Below, one piece after another: positions 1-11,100 of a stretch of 64,000 bases of DNA. Each line of letters starts with the position of its first letter. Position 1 is the stretch's first letter. The position numbers and the translations under genes were made by a program. The DNA is taken from the NCBI GenBank assembly GCA_021613535.1, contig CP075492.1, positions 15,066,001-15,130,000 of the forward strand. The letters run 5' to 3'. This DNA is from Adineta vaga. Taxonomy: Eukaryota > Rotifera. The notes under the pieces are model-generated. The model made no database searches. It worked only from the letters and a program-made list of their open reading frames with translations, and was not told where the DNA came from.

Positions 1-347
1 AGTGTATTTTGTAAAATACGTTGTCGTTGTTCAACTAAGACATGTCCTTTTGGATCCAATGGATTAATAGCAATGGTTGTTATACGTCGATTGATGACTG
101 CAAATATAGCAAGTAAAAAAGGAAAACAATCGATAAATAATAGTTGAATAGTAAATATTAAACGTTTTTCTAATGCGAAAGTTTTTGTATTATTATCGAT
201 TGTGATTGTCCATGGAAATTTATCAAATAAAGCCATTGTTAGGAGAATGGTAGTAATAACGATTGATATGATCATTAATGGAAGAACTCGCCGTTGATAT
301 TTACGAAGTCCTACTTGTTTAGTTTTCTTTTCTGTTTCCGTTGTCAT
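1..347 (-). CDS. MAPEG-family membrane protein (N-terminal part, cut by window edge)
   Basis: The reading frame starts at the ATG at 347 and runs without a stop off the left edge of the window (about 115 codons seen). It shows a basic N-terminus, a first membrane helix (VLPLMIISIVITTILLTMAL, residues ~20-39), a second hydrophobic segment (IQLLFIDCFPFLLAIFAVI, ~66-84), and then NPLDP followed by RILQNT near the cut. The asparagine-rich loop and the RxLQNT(LEQ) motif are typical of the MAPEG family (membrane-associated eicosanoid/glutathione metabolism enzymes such as microsomal glutathione transferase), where this segment lines the glutathione-binding face. The family assignment rests on that motif plus topology. 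The substrate cannot be inferred and the C-terminal half lies outside the window. Confidence 0.6.
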   Translation of the reverse strand, partial: MTTETEKKTKQVGLRKYQRRVLPLMIISIVITTILLTMALFDKFPWTITIDNNTKTFALEKRLIFTIQLLFIDCFPFLLAIFAVINRRITTIAINPLDPKGHVLVEQRQRILQNT

Positions 348-573
348 TATTTATTTTATTCAACAATAACAAAAAAGCTGTTTATGTACTGGTTATGTTA
401 TCTTATCTAATGTGTATGACTAAACATTCACAAATGTATGTATAGTTATACTATTAAACAATCCAATGAATTTAAAGAAAATATATAGATCATAATAGAG
501 GCACATAGAATCGCATGATGACAACTAAGTTTAATGAAAAGAGAGGGCTTGATTTTTATTTAAGACATGCTAT

Positions 574-1543
574 TCAAAGATTAGGAGCCAGAAGTTTTGC
601 AATGATTTCATCATTTTTACATCTATAATTGATAAAGAAAAAACTATATTCAAATATGGATCGATAATACAATAAAACATACCCTTTAATAAATTCTTCT
701 TTGCTTACTTTCTTATCACCATTAATATCGAGTTTATCAATCATTTCTTTTGCACGTTTGTGTGGATCTTTCTCACCATGACGATCTTTTACTCTAGCTC
801 GATCATACTAGAATGATGAAAGATCAAATTATTAATGAATAGAATGAGAAGAAATTTAATTGTACCATAGCTGAAATCAAGTGACCCAATTCATTCTGAT
901 CGAGTTGTCCATCTTCGGAAATATCCCAACTAAATATTTGAAATGAAATTTTCGTTTTGAAAAAGAAAATTTTCTTAAATTTACAAATCAAATATGAATT
1001 CAAGTCGATGATCAAGATCACCACGAAAATTATTCACAGCGGTAGCAAAAAGATATTCATTGAAATCAACTGTTCCATCACTATTTTGATCCATATTTTT
1101 AAACACACTCCTATAGAACAATTAAGTCAACATATATATATCAATCAATCATATTAATCACATACGCGCATATTTCTGTATCAGTATCCGGATCAAATTG
1201 TTTGCATACATTAATAAATCTATCTTGATCAAGTTTACCTGATGGACACATTTGAATAAATCCCTTCACAAAAAAAACGCAAATAACTATAGAGTTCTAT
1301 TCGTTGAACATACTTCATAACATATCTTGATTTCTTTTCAGAAAAAATAAAAAAATAGTTTAAATATAATATAAACGATCATTTACCTTTATCACTCAAC
1401 TTAGAATTTGTTCGGAGTACAGCCAATTCTATGAGAAAGTTCATATAAAAGAATCTTAGATCAAAAAGTTTAGCAAAAACAAGTAAACCTTTCTGTGTTA
1501 AATACGTCGTTTTTCGTTGTTTACGAATTGATTTCGTATCCAT
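574..1543 (-). CDS. Neuronal calcium sensor / recoverin-family EF-hand protein
   Basis: Seven exons can be read on the minus strand: 1543-1489, 1428-1387, 1286-1166, 1110-985, 929-866, 807-683 and 622-574. They sum to 582 nt (193 residues), close to the ~190 residues usual for NCS-1/hippocalcin/recoverin. All introns are short and GT-AG. Features in order: VKGFIQMCPSGKL (the family hallmark KGF..DCPSG), a degenerate EF1, EF2 loop DQNSDGTVDFNE, EF3 loop DISEDGQLDQNE, EF4 loop DINGDKKVSKEE, and a short tail ending LLAPNL. Proteins of this family bind Ca2+ and dock on membranes or receptors. The N-terminus starts MDTKS, so the glycine needed for N-myristoylation is absent; this copy may be soluble. 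The exon 3 acceptor is the least certain junction. Confidence 0.85.
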
Positions 1544-1768
1544 TTTTTGATATTATTGCAATCGTCAAAAACAAAAAGTGTGTATTCTACTGTTAGATTA
1601 AACGACATGCTTCATTGAGAACGTGAATAAATAAAGAATAATCAAGCATGTAACACTCCGAAAACAATAACTGAAATGAAACTTTATTACGACACTATAA
1701 AAAAAAAAGAAAAGTTTTGTTTGAAGATGTTTGAATGTTGTTTAAAGCAGATGCATATACCCACATCT

Positions 1769-2831
1769 TCAAGATTCAAATGCATTGTCAGAAGTACGCA
1801 GTATAGTGCTTACAGGACCAATTTGATTGTAATTAAAACAAAACAAATGTTTTTTACATCGGTGCCAACATTTTTTTATGAGAATATATCTGACTTGTTG
1901 ACGATAGCGAGATGATGTTGCTGTAAATATATAAAAATTGCTCTAAAATAAATACATATTTTTCAAAATTGTTGAAAAAGAAAAACAATACCGCAAAATT
2001 CATGGTGAAAAATGAAACGAAAATCGTTTGAATCAATCGTCTAATAACATTTTGTAGAGAATTTGATGGTGTAATTGGAGTATTGATTCCATAGACACGA
2101 TATATGGCAAAAGGCAATGAAAATATTACGAAAAAAAGAATTCGTATCAACACCATGGATGTCATTTGTCGATCGAATCGACGACGAGCAATAGGTATTT
2201 GTCGACGAACAATACGACGAACATTACGATAAGCTAAAAGACCAAAAGTTGCCGAAAACATAATGGGTAAAAGACCATATAAAATAGGATAGAAAAAAAC
2301 TGTTGAATACGATGCCCATATTGAATTGGAAATAACACATCCGACAGATGGTTGAATATTCATAAAAAGACCAGAAACAATACTATGCAGAAACCATAGA
2401 GAACTAGCGACAATTGTTTGATATCGAGCTAATTTAAGTGTACATATATGTCTCAAATTCAATCGATAGCATGTTGAAAAGAATTGATCACAAGCAGCAA
2501 AGCATATTGTCGATAATGAAATGAGTATACATGTTTGAAAAAGTATTAATCTTAATCGACACCAAATCAATGAATACGTACCGAGATCGTATCCATATAT
2601 GATTTGTATAATAGCATTGATAGAATAAGTACTTACATAGATTGTATCAACAATTGCTTCAACAGTTAAATAGAAAGCGCATCGATGATTACGAAAAATG
2701 CTAAGACGAGTAAAAACAAGAATAGTAAGAGCATTGCCAATTATACCAGCAAGAAATATGATATACCAACTATGAAGGGTATATTGTGTATTAATATTAA
2801 GAATGAACACAATTGTCGAAGTAGATGCCAT
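1769..2831 (-). CDS. Rhodopsin-like GPCR, two exons
   Basis: Exon 1 is 2831-1992 (280 codons) and exon 2 is 1942-1769 (58 codons with the stop), separated by a 49-nt GT-AG intron (1991-1943). An unspliced reading frame runs through the intron and gives a wrong C-terminus. Splicing restores the standard end of TM7 and helix 8: MNFASNFYIF, then SSRYRQQVRYIL and a Cys/Lys-rich tail. Seven hydrophobic segments span residues ~20-290. There is a cysteine ahead of TM3 (WCRLRLILF), the DRY site is replaced by DQF, and extracellular loop 2 carries a CVISN motif. It belongs to the large set of small orphan (peptide/amine-like) receptors typical of rotifers; the ligand is unknown. The adjacent TIR gene is on the same strand. 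Confidence 0.85.
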
Positions 2832-3182
2832 GCGAATATTCTTTGATTTAAATTATACCAACGCGTTGAACTTGTCTAATTTTTCTTCATCTTACAACAT
2901 GTCAAAGCTGCAGATTAAGGAAATAGAATGAAATAGAAAAAAAAAATTGTTATATCAATGGATATCGTGCAGGAGAGATTTTGTTGTCACTTTGTCATAG
3001 CGTCAAATTATGTTCGAGAAAAAAGAATATAATCATCATGGAATAAGCTATATAGTTTCTCAATCTAAAAGATAGGCAGTAAGTGTTGCATTTAAATATC
3101 AAGCGAACTTTAATTGCATTCAATTCTCATTTAACTTTGTTCTTTTGTGCAAATCTCAAAATAGAATTTTTTGAAGATGATT
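2832..3182. other. Intergenic spacer
   Basis: AT-rich sequence between the GPCR start and the TIR gene end. It would contain the GPCR promoter. No open frame, repeat or RNA was recognised. Confidence 0.5.
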
Positions 3183-4777
3183 TTATTTACGTTGTAAAAA
3201 TTTACTGATTGTACATAGTAATACGAAAAATGAAGATAGTTTAATGATTGTTCTTGTTTCAGTTAGATTAGAGAGAATATCAGTAATTCGTTGGAGCAAT
3301 TCCGTTTGATTTCGTGAATGTAATAGAATTTCATGTAATGTCTCTTGAGAGTTATTATTCTCAGTTGAAGGTAATTGTAAATTATTAGTGAATACACGTT
3401 GACGTAAATAGTTGATAAATTGAGGAAATTCTTCTTCTGTCATTGGTTGAGCATCATTATAAATCCGATTACCAGATTCTCTAAACTCACGGATAATAAC
3501 TCGAAGAGCATCTGGTGAAATTTGTTCATCGGCAGATGTATCCGTAGGACAACTTGCTTCTAATGTGCACATATTTAAAGCTAAAATAACAATCAAAAAA
3601 TTAATAAAGAATAAAATGAAGACATTTTACTTACAAGATGATATCTGTAATCGAGTTTCAACAGCTCGGATCTCAGCAAGTAATTCATTATAATTTGCAT
3701 CAAAATTAACTGATGAAGAAAAATCAACATATAATCGATCTCGAATTACTATACCTAACCATCCACGAGGTTCGTAGGATGGTTCCAGAAGACACGGAAT
3801 GAAATCAATACGTTTCTTATCAGTATACAAAACTTCTACGAAAAAGATTTCGTAATGAATAATAGAGTTACGAAAAAGTTATGTATTACCTTTTTGACAA
3901 AATTCACTTCCATAATATGCAGGATTGATAAAAAACAGAACAACAAAGGCATTTTCAATTGCTTCAGCCATTCCTTGATGTATAAAACCATGTAAATCAT
4001 TTCTATCCATCCAAACTCTATAACCTATAGCCTATACACATAAAACAAATATAGACTTTAGTTTTATACTATCGATTCACAAAGTTTTAGCAATACGAAC
4101 TCTTAGTCTAGCACAGATTTGTTCACAAATTTCATATGATGAATCATGATGATAGCTCATCATAATATGTTGTTTTAAGTTGGATGTTGCTGCCTCATTG
4201 TTATCTTTCGTAACCACTGTACAAGATTGTTCATGATCTTTAATAAAAACGAAATAAGAAATATTTGGATTTGAATTGCATTCTAATAATACTGTCGTGC
4301 ATATCAATTAATGTTGAAGATCCTAACTCAGTAGAACTGTTATCATTCGTATCGACTCTCGGAGATATGTTAATTTCATTATCTATTGAAGACAACAAGT
4401 TTTCGAGGTTACCAAACTCTTCGACAATTAATGTTCCTATAAAAATATAAAAAATAATGACTGTGATCATATGATGTTCCTACCTGTTGCTTCTGAAGGT
4501 TGTTCAGACGACAGTGAACTATTATTTAAGGTACTTACTCTTCCATTTTCAACTATATTCGACAGAAATAAATCTGAAGTAATAAATAAACATGATAAAA
4601 ATATTATTTACGAGGACATGAGACGGCATTTTGTGTAATGTTGTCAGTGCCATTCAATAATTGCTCCTACAAATCATCGATATATTTTGCTATCCAATAC
4701 TTTATTATATATAATTTTACTTGTAGTGCATCGGTAAGCATAGCGGTAAGAGGTTCCAGTGTTTTTGAAGAAGTCAT
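3183..4777 (-). CDS. TIR-domain protein with C-terminal membrane anchor
   Basis: Eight exons on the minus strand: 4777-4721, 4666-4612, 4573-4484, 4436-4293, 4237-4101, 4031-3890, 3835-3635 and 3580-3183. They sum to 1224 nt, a 407-residue protein. The start ATG at 4777 is preceded by in-frame stops. Residues ~1-135 are a Ser/Asn-rich low-complexity region. The TIR domain covers ~138-265: HIMMSYHHDSS (strand A/box 1), GYRVWMDRNDLHG (box 2 region), MAEAIENAFVVLFFINPAYYGSEFCQKE, then PRGWLGIVIRDRLYVDFS. The glutamate in FCQKE (~residue 209) sits where NAD+-cleaving TIRs carry the catalytic Glu. Residues ~385-402 form one hydrophobic helix (IIKLSSFFVLLCTISKFL) followed by QRK, so the protein is probably tail-anchored with TIR facing the cytosol. 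NADase activity is inferred, not shown. The exon 5 donor (GTTCGT) is atypical but is the only one that keeps frame. Confidence 0.85.
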
Positions 4778-5847
4778 GTATTACTATTGTTGCTAGAATA
4801 ACGATATATTTTATATTACTTTCTATCCACTCTTCTACAAAACTTTGAAAGAAAGCGTGTAACAGACACAATAGTATGATTTCTGATGCTTTTCAACGTG
4901 TTTCTGTGATAAAAAAAGACATATTTTTACCATTTCTTTTCTCTCCCACAAAATAAATAGTAATTGCACAAAAATTATACAAAATGATCATGCAGGTTTT
5001 CTTTTTTCTTTCTTCGTATCCGTTGCTTTTCTTTCTGCAGTGCTTCTACGTACTTTGTATTCGAAATATCTGGATTGCTGAGGGATGTAAGAAAAAAAAT
5101 ACACCTGTTCATCTTTCTTTCATTCTTATTGTGAGCAAAGGTGAAATAAAGATTTGCACCTCCAAAAGATGAAAACGTAATACTAATTTTACTTAGAAAA
5201 TATTAAATAAATAAGGAGAATATAAGATATCGGACTGATCGATTAACGGGAAAATCCTATTAGATTTTGTCTGAACGGTTTGAAACTTTGTTTGCAGAAG
5301 ACCAGATCTATATCTCAAAAGTGGTTCGAAAATTTATCCAAAATTTGAATTTTTTAGTAAGAAAAATACGTACAAATTCTTTGAAGAACCAGGAAATACG
5401 TAAAGGAAAGCTAGCTGTAGAAGATATTCTTAGATATCTGATAAAATTTTCAATTCGATCGAATTATAAGTTAAGACTGGGTTGATGTTGTCATAATCAA
5501 AAGCTTTCGACGGATAATGTAACAAGTGTCCACATAGTTTTTTTATATTGATATATGAATGTGGTATTATCTAATAGAAAAGAGAGAAATATTACTTTTT
5601 CACGAAAAAGAAAAACATTTTTTTCAAACATTCTTTCTGCAAGTAACCAACATTACGAGAAAAGGACATTTAGCATACGATCTCATCATATTCTATTAAA
5701 TAAACAAACATCAGTAGCAAATTTTTTCCTAAAGAGAAGTAACACCAATAAATACTTCTAAAACTGATAATACACGTAAAAGGACAAATGTTTCGAATTT
5801 TCAATATTGAAAGTCATTTTTTCCATTTAGTTTTACAAAAGAACCGA
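4778..5847. other. Intergenic region, no gene recognised
   Basis: About 1.1 kb between the divergent TIR gene and the ERF4-like gene. Short open frames (for example 5267-5485 and 5555-5761) lack family features, codon structure and credible starts, so they are not called. Presumably it holds two divergent promoters. Confidence 0.5.
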
Positions 5848-6579
5848 ATGATTTTTGTTCCAACAAATGAAAATACGATTTATATACCTACAATTAACAG
5901 TAAAAGCATGTTCTTATATTGATGTTAATTATCTATGAAATAATAAATTTCTTTCAGAAGGATGTTTGAAGAGAGAATTTGATTCAAAATATCCAAATCG
6001 TCTAAATGGAATAATAACAGCAAATCAATTCAAAGAATCGATGAATAATATTAATAAAATAATATCATCAAGAGTATTTAAAATAATCGCTCGTCTTATT
6101 TTGTTTATATGCGTTCTAGGTGGAATTCTTTTGATAATTCTTAGTAATACTGCGTTTCCAAAACCGAATCTATACGGATTTCCTATAATAGTTTTTGCTG
6201 GAGTAGGTTTATTTATTTTGGGATTGTTAACTTTATTTATTGGAAAACATTTCATTCGATTTCAACTTGCAATGCAAATATCTCGTTAGATATGGACGCT
6301 GTCAAGTAACTAAAATCGATTATTATGTAAGTTTTGATTTTCTATTGAAAAAAAGTTCATTTTAATCAAAACGATTGAATTTAGTTGATGATTGTAATTG
6401 CAAATAATATTGTTCATGAAAATTATCGATTTAATCCAATCATTCCTCAATCATCAACACCACCACCACCGTATAATAGTTTATCTTTAAAAAAAATATG
6501 TTCTCAATGTGATGCATCAACACAAAATGATATGGATCGGTTTTGTACAGCTTGTGGTTTACCATTTCATAGATATTAA
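5848..6579 (+). CDS. Small membrane protein: ERF4/golgin-A7-like segment, two TM helices, zinc ribbon
   Basis: A four-exon model (5848-5899, 5958-6225, 6290-6326, 6385-6579) sums to 552 nt, 183 residues, and bypasses the stop at 6287. The N-terminus (residues ~18-52, CLKREFDSKYPNRLNGIITANQF) resembles the start of the ERF4/GOLGA7 fold, whose members assist palmitoyltransferases (F..KYP..L.G.I...QF...I..IN). Two membrane helices follow (IARLILFICVLGGILLIIL; FPIIVFAGVGLFILGL). The cytosolic tail has a proline patch (STPPPPYNS, a PPxY-type WW ligand) and a CxxC-x12-CxxC ribbon (CSQCD...CTACG). The third exon is only 37 nt and its flanking splice sites are the weak point. Alternatively the protein stops at 6289 after the second helix. 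The function is inferred only at the level of a membrane adaptor. Confidence 0.55.
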
Positions 6580-6757
6580 ATGTATTTGAGGATAGGTACA
6601 GATCTGAGTGTTAGAGCATTAAAGAATATATGAAATCACTTTCATCTTTTCTATATTATTTTATTTTATTTTTGATTGATGGTAAAAGAATTTTTGTCTT
6701 TACGACTTTGTTCGAACATAAGTAGATTTCTATTCATGTCGATAAATAATTGTCATT

Positions 6758-7564
6758 TTAATCACTTTGTTTCTCGTTTGAATCATCAGCGACGATTTGA
6801 TAAAATTTTCGACATGTATGACAACAATTTCCATGCATATTTGGTAGAGTATCTTTCATTCTATTTGCAGTACGTTTCTGAACTTTTAATCGATCTTTAT
6901 AAAATTGAATAAAATAATCATTTTGATTGAGTATTTGTGTACTTTTATCTATATCAAATCGATTAAATAGTTTCACAATATCATAACAGTTATCGTTCCG
7001 TGATGAATTCATAATCGCTAAATCTAATGCTGTATAACCATTAAAATCTTTAATCATTGTTGAATTCATATCCATCTTTTCTAACAATAATATTACACAT
7101 TCAATATGACCATATTCACATGCAAAATGTAAACATGTTTGACCACCAATTAAATATATAGGTGTCTGATGATCGACAAGAAATAATGCATCAAAATTTC
7201 TCATATTTAAATTAATATCAGAATGTTTAATCAATAGATTTACACATTCAATATTATTTTCTAAACATGCCCAATGTAATGGTGTATGTCCATATTTATC
7301 AATGATATTTACATTAATACTAGAGCAATTATCAAATTCATATAATATATATGATAATAATTGATCGTAACCACGCAAAGCACAAATATGTAATAAACCA
7401 GTTCCACTATTATCGATGATTTCATTTATATCTAAGTGATCAGTTTGAATTTTGAATAATAATTCTTTGACTTCTAATTCATTACTATAACACGCTGTTA
7501 ACCATCCATTTTCAGTAGTGATTTCTTCTTCTTCTTCCATACTTTCAATCGAAGCTAATGACAT
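6758..7564 (-). CDS. Ankyrin-repeat protein
   Basis: Single exon, 268 residues, starting MSLASIESMEEEEE. Ankyrin repeats are read at ~54-90 (GLLHICALRGYDQLLSYIL), ~92-125 (YGHTPLHWACLENNIECVNLLIKH), ~138-170 (GGQTCLHFACEYGHIECVILLLEK) and ~173-205 (NGYTALDLAIMNSSRNDNCYDIVKLF). Between repeats two and three lies an unusually long loop (FDALFLVDHQTPIYLI) that breaks the 33-residue spacing; it could be a real insertion or a retained in-frame intron. The C-terminus has a Cys cluster (NCCHTCRKF). Such proteins are scaffolds for protein-protein contacts. No enzymatic domain is visible. Confidence 0.8.
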   Translation of the reverse strand: MSLASIESMEEEEEITTENGWLTACYSNELEVKELLFKIQTDHLDINEIIDNSGTGLLHICALRGYDQLLSYILYEFDNCSSINVNIIDKYGHTPLHWACLENNIECVNLLIKHSDINLNMRNFDALFLVDHQTPIYLIGGQTCLHFACEYGHIECVILLLEKMDMNSTMIKDFNGYTALDLAIMNSSRNDNCYDIVKLFNRFDIDKSTQILNQNDYFIQFYKDRLKVQKRTANRMKDTLPNMHGNCCHTCRKFYQIVADDSNEKQSD

Positions 7565-8134
7565 TTGTGTAAAATATGTATATATAGATGAAATAACTTA
7601 CTTTCGAAATATGTGCACGTTTTGTGTAATGGTAAGAAGAATGTCAACGCGCGGGTAGAATAGTCACATATCCTCACCTTTACTCGCATGGTCATAGAAG
7701 TGAAAGAAACAGAATTGTGTTTTTTCTTTCGTTTTTATCAGTTTTCTGTACATACATTATTATGCATATGATATGAAAAAGTAAAAAAACAAGATTTAAA
7801 AAAGAAATGCATGCATCAGTAGAGAATAGTACGACAGATGAATTTAGTTTTCATTTCAGTATCAAAAATTTCTCTTTTCTCATTTAACAAGAATATTTGA
7901 AAACGTGACTTTTGTGAATGTACGTCAATCAATGTTGAATAAAAGAAAACATCTGCTCGAAAATATCCATTTTGTTGACGTCAATAACGAGACTTTACTT
8001 TTATCAAAACGGAACACACCATTCTTTACCTTACAAAAAAGGATTTTTTTAAATTTGATGGCATAAAGAAAATCTCTAAAACTATATAAATATCCATTTT
8101 TTCCTCCCAGTATATTTCATATACAAAAAAATAA
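7565..8134. other. Divergent promoter region
   Basis: 570 bp between the ankyrin gene (minus) and the large receptor gene (plus), so it should contain both promoters. A TATA-like stretch (ACTATATAAATA, ~8079-8090) lies about 50 bp upstream of the receptor ATG at 8135. No ORF or repeat was seen. Confidence 0.4.
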
Positions 8135-11100
8135 ATGTTCCCTATGAAATATCTTTTCTATTTCAATTCTATTTACTCGATCATAGCTTTACTCCAAACC
8201 AATCTTTATTTTACCAATCAAGTAAGTGAAAATGAATATAATGATCAAATAGGAATACGATATAATTGTTTTCGACTTGCTTCATATATCAATAAAGAAA
8301 ATCTTATTCGAGCAATCTCATCGTATTGTCTAAGTGAATCAGCATTGAAATTTCCAATTGAAAATGATACTTCATTACAAACATTTTCATTTACTAAACT
8401 TGAAAAAATGAATATTACAAGTGAAGATTTATATATCTGGTCAACACCAATCGATATCATTGAACAATATCAAATCTATTTAGAAACAAACGATTTATCT
8501 TTAGCAAAACAGATCTTTTATAATTGTACATTACCGAGATTTGGACCCATGTGTCAATATGAATTATATTATTTCGATGAAAATCATGCATCATTATATG
8601 AACTCATTTATAGTTATTATGATGAATATTTCCATATTCCAATTAATTTAACTTGTTATACACATGTGAAATGTTATCGTGGTTATTCATCGGCATGTTT
8701 AGATTGGACAGAGATTTGTGATGGTAAAATTGATTGTCTCGATGGAAATTACGACGAAGAACATTGTTGGCAACTTGAATTTATTGAATGTCAAACAAGT
8801 CAATATGTATGTGATATTGGAGAATGTATACCATCTGAATTTGTTCGAGATGATGAAAATATTTTTGATTGTGTCGATCGATCTGATGAAAAACAATCAG
8901 ATCTTGGTCAGATTCCCTCAGACATTCATTATGAACCTGCATTTGGATATGATGATATTAGATGTGAAAATCAATTTTTGACGAGTTCATGTCTCATTTT
9001 TCGTCATTATCTCATAGCAGAATCAATGTTTTCAGTCAAAGATGAATCTATATCAGATAAATGTTGGTTAGCTTTCAAATGTTATTTTGGCTTTCCACAT
9101 CCAGAATATCCAGAGATAGACAACGATATTTATCGAGAATGTATACCTACAATAAATGAGACCTGTCCAGATATATTATATATTCCTAATATACCAGTTT
9201 TCTTTGGACATATCTATACAGCTTTTAAGAATAATTATACATTATTTGATGGCAATTATATTTTACCTTATTTATGTTCGAACAAATCTTTTACTTTTGC
9301 ATCATTTGATCTAGTTTCAGACATGCTAATAAACAATACAATGTGTTTTGATATTTCTCAATTCGCATCTACAAGCGTAGATACTAAATATCATTGGATG
9401 GATCGCTATTTTGCACCCATCAATGAAATCTATCGACAAATAGAAGAAATTAATTCGATAAATAATTTTTCTTTACATCGATGTAATGAATCCAATTTAT
9501 ATCAATGTTTAAATTCATCCAAATGTATTTCATTTCATCGTATTATGAATGATGTATACGATTGTCCTTATTATGATGATGAAAATATATTTGAAGATAA
9601 AAATCCTCAATTATTTGCCCAATTACAATATAATTATTATAAATGTCATACGACGAATAAATATATTTCTCTAGCAGCAATTAACAATCAAGAATGTGAT
9701 TGTGGATATCTCGAAGATGATCTTTGCGAAGACGAAAATGAATTGAAAATCTTTATTCAAACAACGATACCTTTTCAAACAATTTGTGATAGATATCGGG
9801 AATTATATCCAATAACAATCAATGGAAAAAATGAAACGGATGAAACTGAATGTGAACTATGGGAATGTAATAATATCTATACTCGTTGTGATAACATATG
9901 GAATTGTTTCTATGGTGAAGATGAAATCGGCTGTGATTCAACACCATCAATGTTTAATTGTTCTTCAGATCATCGAATATGTGTTACGCGAGACACATCT
10001 GAATTTTCTTGTTTACCAACTAACAAAATTAATGATGGTCAAATCGATTGTCTCGGAGGTACTGATGAACCATTGCTTTGCCGATCTCACTCACCTCATT
10101 TAACTGGAGAAGGAGGATTTTACTGCAGGAGTAACGATACTTCAGCATGTCTCGGGAATTATCAGTTATGTAACGATCAGAAAGATTGTCCATATGGAGA
10201 TGATGAACAATTTTGTCAAAAAAATCGATCAATTACTTTAAATGTTGAAAAGTTCTTACGTCACATTTCAATGCATCATCGGAAGATGGAAATTAAACAT
10301 TTTACAATCCAGGGATTCCATGAATCGTTTGGAAATGAAGAAAAAGACGAGGAAATATTAAATGTAGTAAATTCAAAACGTTACACACGAACATCTCTAT
10401 TGAATAATTTTCGTTGTCATCGTGGTCTTGATCTACGTGTTTGGTTAAATAAATCCTCCACACTTTATACAAGTACATGTCTTTGTCCGCCAAGTTATTA
10501 TGGAAATCAATGTCAATATCAAAATCAACGTGTCAGTTTAGCAATCCGATTTCATGCTTCAGCTCAATCAAGACAAACTCGATTTGCAATCTTAACTATG
10601 CTTATTGATGATACAAATCAACGAATCATTCATTCATACGAACAATTTACTTATTTATCTATTCGAGATTGTAAAATTAAATTTAATCTCTATTTACTTT
10701 ATTCGACTCGACCCAAACATCTAAATCGAACTTATTCAATACATATTGATATTTATGAAAAATCTTCTCTTACATATCGAGGAAGTTTTCTTTATCCAGT
10801 AAAATTCTTCTTCTTACCAGTTCATCGATTAGCATTCATTGTGAATATTCCATCAGAAGATGATTCTTATCGACGTGAGACATGTTCAGATAAGAAATGT
10901 CTTCATGGCAAATGTATAAATTATTTCAATACAAAAGAAACTTTTTGTCAATGTGAACAAGGATGGTCAGGACAACATTGTGATATTTCATATAATTGTA
11001 CTTGTTCATTATCGAATTCATTATGTATTGGTTTATCAAGTAATAATCGATCAATATGTATGTGTCAACAAAATTATTTTGGTCCACTATGTTATCTTCG

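Noticed and set aside
5267-5761. Two plus-strand frames of 68-72 codons as genes
   Set aside because: No recognisable motifs, Lys/Asn composition as expected of AT-rich noise, and no splice partner was found.
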